Shown: piece by piece, positions 58,781 to 64,000 of the stretch
Layout: the number at the start of each line of letters is the position of its first letter
Position numbering within the stretch: the first letter of the stretch is position 1
Source: an uncultured Candidatus Melainabacteria bacterium
Lineage (GTDB): Bacteria > Cyanobacteriota > Vampirovibrionia > Gastranaerophilales > Gastranaerophilaceae
Direction: 5' to 3'
DNA length: 64,000 nucleotides
Assembly: GCA_934747335.1 (NCBI GenBank)
Contig: CAKVGS010000004.1
Span: forward strand, 38,067 to 102,066
Notes under the pieces: generated by a model
Database searches by the model: none
The model's input: the letters and a program-made list of their open reading frames with translations, nothing else
What the model was told of the DNA's origin: nothing
Made by a program: the position numbers and the translations under genes

Positions 58781-61453
58781 TTATTTCAAAGATTCAATTA
58801 AATCCTTGATAACGCCTTCTTGAACAACAATTTCTTCAATTCTCGCATTTGTTTGTTCAACAAGTTCTTTTGGTGCATTTGCAACGAATTTTTCGTTCTT
58901 CATTCTGCCCAACAAAGAATTCTTTTCGTTTGTCAATTTTTCCAATTTCTTTTCTTGACGTTTTACTTCCGCTTCTAAATCAATCAAATCTGCAAGAGGA
59001 ACGATTAACTTAGAAGTTGAAACAACTGCTGTTGCTGATTTTGGAGGAACCGGCGCATCAATAGCCGCATAAGTTATATTATTAACTTTTGCAAGTCTGT
59101 GAATATAAGCTTCTATTTCTCCAAATATTTCTTTTTCTTTGCCTTCAGCTCTAATTTCTACATCAACAGTTGCTGAAGTTGGAATGTTGAAACTTTGTCT
59201 TACGTTTCTCAAAGACTTAATTGTTTCAAATACCAAATTCATTTCTTCGGCTTCCTTAGGGAATGTCCATTCTTCATCATATTTAGGGAAGTTAGCAATA
59301 ATTAATGCGCTTGGTGCATCTTCATCAGCACCAAAACCGCTGATAGCCTTAATATCTTGCCAAATTTCTTCTGTAATATGCGGCATAATCGGATGAAGCA
59401 TTCTTAATGACATATCAAGAACATATCTCAAAACTCTTTGAGTGTTAGCTTTTAATTCAGGGTCTTGAAGTTGAATTTTAGCAATTTCAACGTACCAATC
59501 GCAATATTCACTGCGGAAGAAATCATATAATGTGTGAGCAATTTCACCAATTCTGTATTCCTTCATATTTTCGTTTACAATTTTAGCGGTTTCGTTCAAT
59601 TGGTTCAAAATCCATTTGTCCACAAGAGTCAATTTAGACTTATCAATTGCTTTATTATCAACGCCTTCAAGGTTCATCATAACAAATCTTGATGCGTTCC
59701 AAATTTTGTTAGCAAAATTTCTACCGTATTCAAATCTTTCATCAGAAACCTTGATATCTTGTCCACCATAAGTACAAAGTGAAGTCATTGTAAATCTTAA
59801 AGCATCACAACCGTATTTATCAATAATTTGAACAGGGTCGATAGTGTTGCCTTTAGATTTTGACATCTTTTGACCTTTTTCATCTCTAATAAGTCCGTGG
59901 ATGTAAACTTTAGAGAAAGGTGCTTTTCCTGTGAATTCCAAACCCATTGTAATCATTCTTGCAACCCAGAAGAAAATAATATCAAAACCTGTTACAAGAA
60001 CTGATGTCGGATAGAATTTCTTATAGTCATCCGTTTCAGCATTTGGGAAACCCATTGTTGAGAATGGCCACAAGCCTGATGAAAACCAAGTATCAAGACA
60101 ATCAGTGTCTTGTACGTAATTTTCAGGATCTGGATTTTCTTTAGCTACAACCATTTCACCTGTTTGCTTATGATAATACGCAGGAATTTGGTGTCCCCAC
60201 CACAATTGACGAGAAATACACCAATCGCGAATGTTTTCCATCCAGCCTAAGTAGTTCTTTTCCCAACGTTCAGGGATAAATTCTATTCTGCCATCTTTAA
60301 CAGCTGCAATAGCTTCTTTTGCCAAAGGTCCCATTTTTACAAACCATTGTTCAGAAAGAAGCGGCTCAATAGTTGTATTACATCTTTGACATTTACCAAC
60401 ATTGTGTTCGTGGTCTTTTACTCTTAATAAGAAATTATTGTAGCTAAGCATGTCAACAACTTTCTTACGAGCTTCATATCTGTCTAAACCTTGGTAATCA
60501 AGAGGAACTTCCGCGCAAGATTTCATCTTACCTTCTTCATCAATTACCCAAATTGGTTTGAAGTTGTGACGTTTGCCTACTTCATAATCGTTAGGGTCGT
60601 GCGCAGGAGTAATTTTAACAGCACCCGTACCAAATGATTTATCAACATATTCATCAGCAATAATAGGAATTTGACGACCTGAAAGCGGTATCATAACAGT
60701 TTTGCCGATTAATTCTGAGTATTTTTTATCAGAAGGGTTTACAGCAATTGCAACGTCACCGAACATTGTTTCAGGACGAGTAGTTGCAACAATGATTGCA
60801 CCTGATTCACCGACAAGCGGATAAGAAATTTCCCATAAATGTCCTTGTTCTGTTTCGTATTCTGTTTCAATATCAGAAATAGCTGATTGACAGCGAGGAC
60901 ACCAGTTTACAATATATGCGCCTTTGTAAATCAAACCTTTATTATATAGGGTTACAAAAACTTCTTTAACTGCTTCTGAACAACCTTCGTCAAATGTAAA
61001 TCTTTCTCTTGAACGGTCAAAAGACGCGCCTAAGCGTTTAAATTGGTTTAAGATTGCTGATTTGTGTTCATTAGCCCAAGCCCAAGTTCTTTTTAAAAAT
61101 TCTTCGCGTCCCAAATCATGACGAGTCAAACCTTCTTTTCTTAATTGTTTTTCTACAACGGCTTGAGTTGCAATACCTGCGTGGTCGGTACCGGGAACCC
61201 AAAGTGCTTCATAACCGCTCATTCGGTGGTAACGAGTTAAAATATCTTGTAAAGTTCCGTCAAGTGCGTGTCCCATGTGCAAAACACCGGTTACGTTTGG
61301 TGGCGGAATTACGATTGTGAAAGGCGGTTTCTTAGAATGAGCATCAGCCTTAAAATACTCGCCGTCTTCCCAAAATTTATACATTTTTTCTTCTGTTGAC
61401 TTAGCGTCATAAACAGTAGGTAAATCTTCTACCTTTATTTTTGTTTCTGTCAT
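58781..61453 (-). CDS. valS: Valyl-tRNA synthetase
   Basis: An 890-residue class I synthetase that joins valine to its tRNA. The ATG at 61453 follows GAGGAATTTTTT; longer in-frame starts lack this. Features: HMGHAL after PPNVTGVL (HIGH motif), the editing domain with TTRPETMFGDVA, GTGAVKITPAHDPND, KMSKS in GQKMSKSKGNTID, and a zinc-ribbon-like pair (WCPRCQS and CQRCNTTIEP). The anticodon-binding domain and a C-terminal coiled coil (LIDLEAEVKRQEKKLEKL) end the protein. Length is normal. It is divergent from flagellin. Confidence 0.97.
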   Translation of the reverse strand: MTETKIKVEDLPTVYDAKSTEEKMYKFWEDGEYFKADAHSKKPPFTIVIPPPNVTGVLHMGHALDGTLQDILTRYHRMSGYEALWVPGTDHAGIATQAVVEKQLRKEGLTRHDLGREEFLKRTWAWANEHKSAILNQFKRLGASFDRSRERFTFDEGCSEAVKEVFVTLYNKGLIYKGAYIVNWCPRCQSAISDIETEYETEQGHLWEISYPLVGESGAIIVATTRPETMFGDVAIAVNPSDKKYSELIGKTVMIPLSGRQIPIIADEYVDKSFGTGAVKITPAHDPNDYEVGKRHNFKPIWVIDEEGKMKSCAEVPLDYQGLDRYEARKKVVDMLSYNNFLLRVKDHEHNVGKCQRCNTTIEPLLSEQWFVKMGPLAKEAIAAVKDGRIEFIPERWEKNYLGWMENIRDWCISRQLWWGHQIPAYYHKQTGEMVVAKENPDPENYVQDTDCLDTWFSSGLWPFSTMGFPNAETDDYKKFYPTSVLVTGFDIIFFWVARMITMGLEFTGKAPFSKVYIHGLIRDEKGQKMSKSKGNTIDPVQIIDKYGCDALRFTMTSLCTYGGQDIKVSDERFEYGRNFANKIWNASRFVMMNLEGVDNKAIDKSKLTLVDKWILNQLNETAKIVNENMKEYRIGEIAHTLYDFFRSEYCDWYVEIAKIQLQDPELKANTQRVLRYVLDMSLRMLHPIMPHITEEIWQDIKAISGFGADEDAPSALIIANFPKYDEEWTFPKEAEEMNLVFETIKSLRNVRQSFNIPTSATVDVEIRAEGKEKEIFGEIEAYIHRLAKVNNITYAAIDAPVPPKSATAVVSTSKLIVPLADLIDLEAEVKRQEKKLEKLTNEKNSLLGRMKNEKFVANAPKELVEQTNARIEEIVVQEGVIKDLIESLK

Positions 61454-61634
61454 AAAAAATTCCTCGCTAGTATATTTATAATTACAGGATAGCATGAACA
61501 TAAACATTGTTAAACAATTTAGAAAATCCAACTTAAGTTTGAGAAAATTCTAACTATTTTAGAATTTAATTCTTGCTTGAAAACATTTATTATGATAGTG
61601 CGAAGAAGTTAATATCTATCGCAAATAAAAGGCT

Positions 61635-61677
61635 ATCACAAAGATTGCGCCGTGGCTTCGGCGTTCGATTTTGTGAT
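61635..61677 (+). promoter_or_regulatory. Stem-loop in the flagellin 5' region
   Basis: ATCACAAA (61635-61642) pairs with TTTGTGAT (61670-61677), and an inner CGCCG pairs with CGGCG around TGGCTT. It ends 38 bases before the flagellin start. No T-run follows, so it may protect or regulate the flagellin message. Confidence 0.55.
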
Positions 61678-61714
61678 GTTCAAGGAAGAAAACTTAAGAA
61701 AAGGAGATCAAGTT

Positions 61715-62809
61715 ATGGCTTCAATCACTATTAACACAAACCTTGCGTCATTAACAGCGCAAAAGAACTTGTCTAATGCTACAACGGGCATGAACAAGGC
61801 AATGGAAAGATTGTCAACAGGTTACAAAATTAACTCAGGTGCAGACGATGCAGCAGGTTCTTCTGTTTCAACATTAATGGAAGCACAAATTTCAGGTTAC
61901 GATGTAGCAGAATCGAACGCATCTATGGGCTTATCTTTATTAGATACAGCAGAAGGCGTTTTGGATATTGTTGGTGATTATTTACAACGTATCAGAGATT
62001 TGACCGAACAAGCTGCCAACGGTACTTATGGTACATCTTCAATGAACGCAATTAAAACAGAAGTTTTGCAAAGAATGGAAGAAATTAACAGACTTTGTCA
62101 AGTTATCGACTTTAATGGCATACAACTACTTGATGGTACAAGTACTGCTGCAAAAACACAAGCCGGTGTAAATATTCAAGTTTCTAATAATTCTGGTCAA
62201 GAAAATATTATCAATTTAAAATATACAATTTTTGAATCAGCAAAATGTACTGCATTATTTATGAGTTTAAACGGCAGAAAACAAGATGATTGGTATATGA
62301 GAGGTCAAGGTAAACCTGATGGTAATATCAATCACCCAACATCAGCTCTTTATGCGAGAATAACTGGTGAGAAGATAGAGTTAACAAACGGCACTACTTA
62401 TGACTATACTGATAAAAAACAATATGGTAAAGCTATCAAAGACAGACTATACGATGAAGATAATGATGGTAAAGGAGTAGCTAATGCAGGCTGTATTACA
62501 GCAATTTGTGATGCTGTATATACAGACGATGCAACAGCACGTGAATTCTTACAATTCATTGATGATGCGATTGAAAATGTTTCAAATAGAACAACTTTAA
62601 TCGGTGCATACATGAACAGAGTTGAATCAGCTGTTGATGCGATAAGTGTACAAAAGGAGAATATTGTATCAGCTAACTCTTCAATTAAGGATGCAGACGT
62701 TGCAACAGAATCTTCAAACTTCATTAAGTATCAAATTTTGCAACAATCAACTGCAACTTTATTATCAACTGCAAACCAAGTTCCAAGTATTGCATTGAAT
62801 TTAATATAA
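61715..62809 (+). CDS. fliC: Flagellin
   Basis: A 364-residue filament subunit. The ATG at 61715 follows AAAAGGAG; an upstream in-frame GTG is part of the leader hairpin. The D0/D1 N-terminal part has TINTNLASLTAQKNLSNATT, ERLSTGYKINSGADDAAGSS and LQRIRDLTEQAANGTYGTSS. The C-terminal part ends SNFIKYQILQQSTATLLSTA and SIALNLI, the flagellin end. The middle (about 150-285) is a variable domain. LQRIRDL at residues 90-96 matches the D1 region recognised by TLR5 in other flagellins. No FliA promoter was found; a hairpin lies in the leader. It is monocistronic with its own terminator. Confidence 0.95.
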   Translation: MASITINTNLASLTAQKNLSNATTGMNKAMERLSTGYKINSGADDAAGSSVSTLMEAQISGYDVAESNASMGLSLLDTAEGVLDIVGDYLQRIRDLTEQAANGTYGTSSMNAIKTEVLQRMEEINRLCQVIDFNGIQLLDGTSTAAKTQAGVNIQVSNNSGQENIINLKYTIFESAKCTALFMSLNGRKQDDWYMRGQGKPDGNINHPTSALYARITGEKIELTNGTTYDYTDKKQYGKAIKDRLYDEDNDGKGVANAGCITAICDAVYTDDATAREFLQFIDDAIENVSNRTTLIGAYMNRVESAVDAISVQKENIVSANSSIKDADVATESSNFIKYQILQQSTATLLSTANQVPSIALNLI

Positions 62810-62832
62810 GATTTTATCTTAAATAGTGAATG

Positions 62833-62860
62833 AAGCCCCCTGCGTAGCAGGGGGCTTCTT
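62833..62860 (+). terminator. Terminator of flagellin
   Basis: Perfect stem AAGCCCCCTGC / GCAGGGGGCTT with GTA loop and following TCTT. Confidence 0.93.
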
Positions 62861-62883
62861 AATATAAAAAATATTAATACTTG

Positions 62884-63363
62884 TTAAACCAATTCTTCTT
62901 TTAAATTATCTTGTTTGTAAGCATTAACCGCTAATTGATCACACAGTTCATTATACGGATGACCGGCATGACCTTTTACCCAAACGAAATCAATGTCATG
63001 CGGTTTTAAGGCTTTCAAAAGTCTTTGCCATAACTCTACGTTTTTTACAGGCTTTTTATCAGCAGTTTTCCAACCTCTTTTAATCCAACCGTCAATCCAA
63101 TTCTTGGTAAATGCTTCAACAACATATTTACTGTCAGAAGTCAAAACAATATCACAAGGCTTCTTTAACGCCTCCACGGCTACAATAACAGCCATTAATT
63201 CCATCTGATTATTGGTTACATGCTTATATCCTGCTGAAAATTCCTTTTCATGTTTTACACCGTTTGAGTCAACATGAACAAGAACAGCGCCATATCCTCC
63301 GGGGCCGGGGTTTCCACTACAAGCGCCGTCGGTATATATATTTACTTTAACCTTCTCTCCCAT
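62884..63363 (-). CDS. rnhA: Ribonuclease HI
   Basis: A 159-residue RNase H that removes RNA from RNA-DNA hybrids. The ATG at 63363 is chosen; a TTG 6 bases earlier is possible. The catalytic acidic residues are D in [19 protein letters not shown] in [10 protein letters not shown] in VLTSDSKYV and D in the NELCDQLAV block. The basic handle [20 protein letters not shown] and [13 protein letters not shown] are typical of type 1. It is followed upstream by a HEAT protein on the same strand, 21 bases away. Confidence 0.94.
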   Translation of the reverse strand: MGEKVKVNIYTDGACSGNPGPGGYGAVLVHVDSNGVKHEKEFSAGYKHVTNNQMELMAVIVAVEALKKPCDIVLTSDSKYVVEAFTKNWIDGWIKRGWKTADKKPVKNVELWQRLLKALKPHDIDFVWVKGHAGHPYNELCDQLAVNAYKQDNLKEELV

Positions 63364-63384
63364 ATTCAAGATTTAATAAAGTTA

Positions 63385-63666
63385 CTAAGCTGCAACACCT
63401 TTAATTTCAGAAATAAGATATTTTGCAATCCATTCAAATTCTTTGTTATCATGAGCAGCTTTTTTAAGATATTCAACAGAAGCTTCGCCAATTCTAATTA
63501 AAGACATAGCTGCAACACCACGTTTTACGCCTCTTGCGATTTGTAATTGGTTAACAAGTTCAGGAACAACAGCTGTACCTTTATCTACTAAAATATTTTC
63601 AATTTTGTTTTTAGTTGTATTATCTGCTGTTTCTAATTTGCCAAGCATTTCTTCTACTGATTGCAT
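63385..63666 (-). CDS. Small HEAT-like repeat protein
   Basis: A 93-residue helical protein; the ATG at 63666 after AGGAG is preferred to one 15 bases upstream. Sequences KNKIENILVDKGTAVVPELV and GVKRGVAAMSLIRIGEASVEYL are HEAT/PBS-lyase-type helical pairs, with the 'R.gAa..L.riG..a...L' pattern. Such proteins are adaptors. No partner can be named. It lies directly upstream of rnhA and may be in one transcript with it. Confidence 0.7.
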   Translation of the reverse strand: MQSVEEMLGKLETADNTTKNKIENILVDKGTAVVPELVNQLQIARGVKRGVAAMSLIRIGEASVEYLKKAAHDNKEFEWIAKYLISEIKGVAA

Positions 63667-63827
63667 ATCTTTCTCCTTCATATTTTTCTTTTAGCATTTT
63701 TATTATAGACTAAATTTTTTGAAAAACAGGATTTCCTTACATAATCTTAATATCGATGTAAAGATTTTTAATTTTATTAATTTAATTTATGAAAAACTCT
63801 CTTTTCTTCAAATATATATACACATAT

Positions 63828-64000
63828 ATAAATGAACGACAATCGCGCCGCGAGCGTTTTTTAGCGAGCGTAAGAGTGCGGGTTCACCCGCTGTCTTGGA
63901 TTATTCGGGTGAGCATAACATTTCAATAACAACAAATCCTTACGGATTTTTCTTGTTATTTCCATGTTATTTGCTCTTACGGGCTTGCTCGCTAACGCTC
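63828..64000. repeat. Palindromic repeat, family C (runs off the window)
   Basis: Begins AATGAACGACAATCGCGCCG, continues with GAGCGTTTTTTAGCGAGCG and CGTAAGAGTGCGGGTTCACC, and ends in a GCTCGCTAACGCTC segment at the edge. It matches the inverse of 40379-40405 and the start of the 10170 unit. Confidence 0.85.

Noticed and set aside
61622..61680. c-di-GMP (GEMM) riboswitch before flagellin
   Set aside because: GCAAA and a hairpin occur, but the order and spacing of the conserved bases of GEMM-I do not match.

Overview
The window is AT-rich, densely coded bacterial chromosome using the standard bacterial code with frequent TTG/GTG starts. Several traits point to a motile, gut-type non-photosynthetic relative of cyanobacteria (Melainabacteria/Vampirovibrionia, order Gastranaerophilales-like). 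There is an LdpA-type ferredoxin-domain protein otherwise typical of cyanobacteria. Many orphan proteins carry a short N-terminal 'F-x-[GS]-K' motif. Flagellar genes (fliO, a cap protein, flagellin) are scattered and not in one cluster. This assignment is an inference from protein character; no database was searched.

Layout. 1-3150: end of an rbgA/ylqF GTPase gene, then a minus-strand set with a receiver-only response regulator, AroH chorismate mutase, a Nudix hydrolase and a sensor kinase. 3282-5459: fliO followed by a NeuB-type sialic-acid-synthase homologue and a KdsC-like phosphatase. 5517-10035 (minus): TPR protein, two tandem orphan paralogues, pth and ffh. 10136-15290: repeat islands, membrane orphans, a second KdsC-like phosphatase and a 515-aa filament-like protein behind a textbook sigma-28 promoter. 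15292-18157: rph, a Cys-rich small protein, fabI, a thioredoxin-fold protein without its cysteines, and a DinJ/YafQ toxin-antitoxin pair. 18162-25214: marR-emrA-emrB and a TolC-like gene sharing an operator. 25299-26445: two membrane orphans. 26942-40096: one 4384-residue FliD-like flagellar cap gene. 40499-49359: coiled-coil protein, rsmH, an FtsL-like gene, ldpA, orphans, tsf and rpsB. 49692-53160: a second sigma-28 promoter with a small orphan gene, an SDR, bioB and two half-size chromate transporters. 53229-58601 (minus): orphans, an OmpR-type regulator, rmuC, a Bax-inhibitor-like protein and a maltose acetyltransferase. 58781-63666: valS, flagellin, rnhA and a HEAT protein.

The main biological thread is the flagellum. 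The cap protein is roughly ten times normal size. It is built from about 29 flagellin-IN-like units, and two GLUG beta-repeat modules are nested inside units. Two uncharacterised genes have near-perfect FliA (sigma-28) promoters, suggesting new late flagellar or flagellum-exported proteins. fliO sits beside a possible nonulosonic-acid gene pair that could serve flagellin glycosylation.

A second thread is a set of lineage-type orphan proteins (six to seven genes) that share the N-terminal motif and, in some, a membrane-hairpin module. A third is three families of short palindromic intergenic repeats plus single-copy inverted-repeat elements; one copy shows an apparent 8-bp target duplication between an efflux operator and its gene. 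No tRNA, rRNA or CRISPR array was seen.
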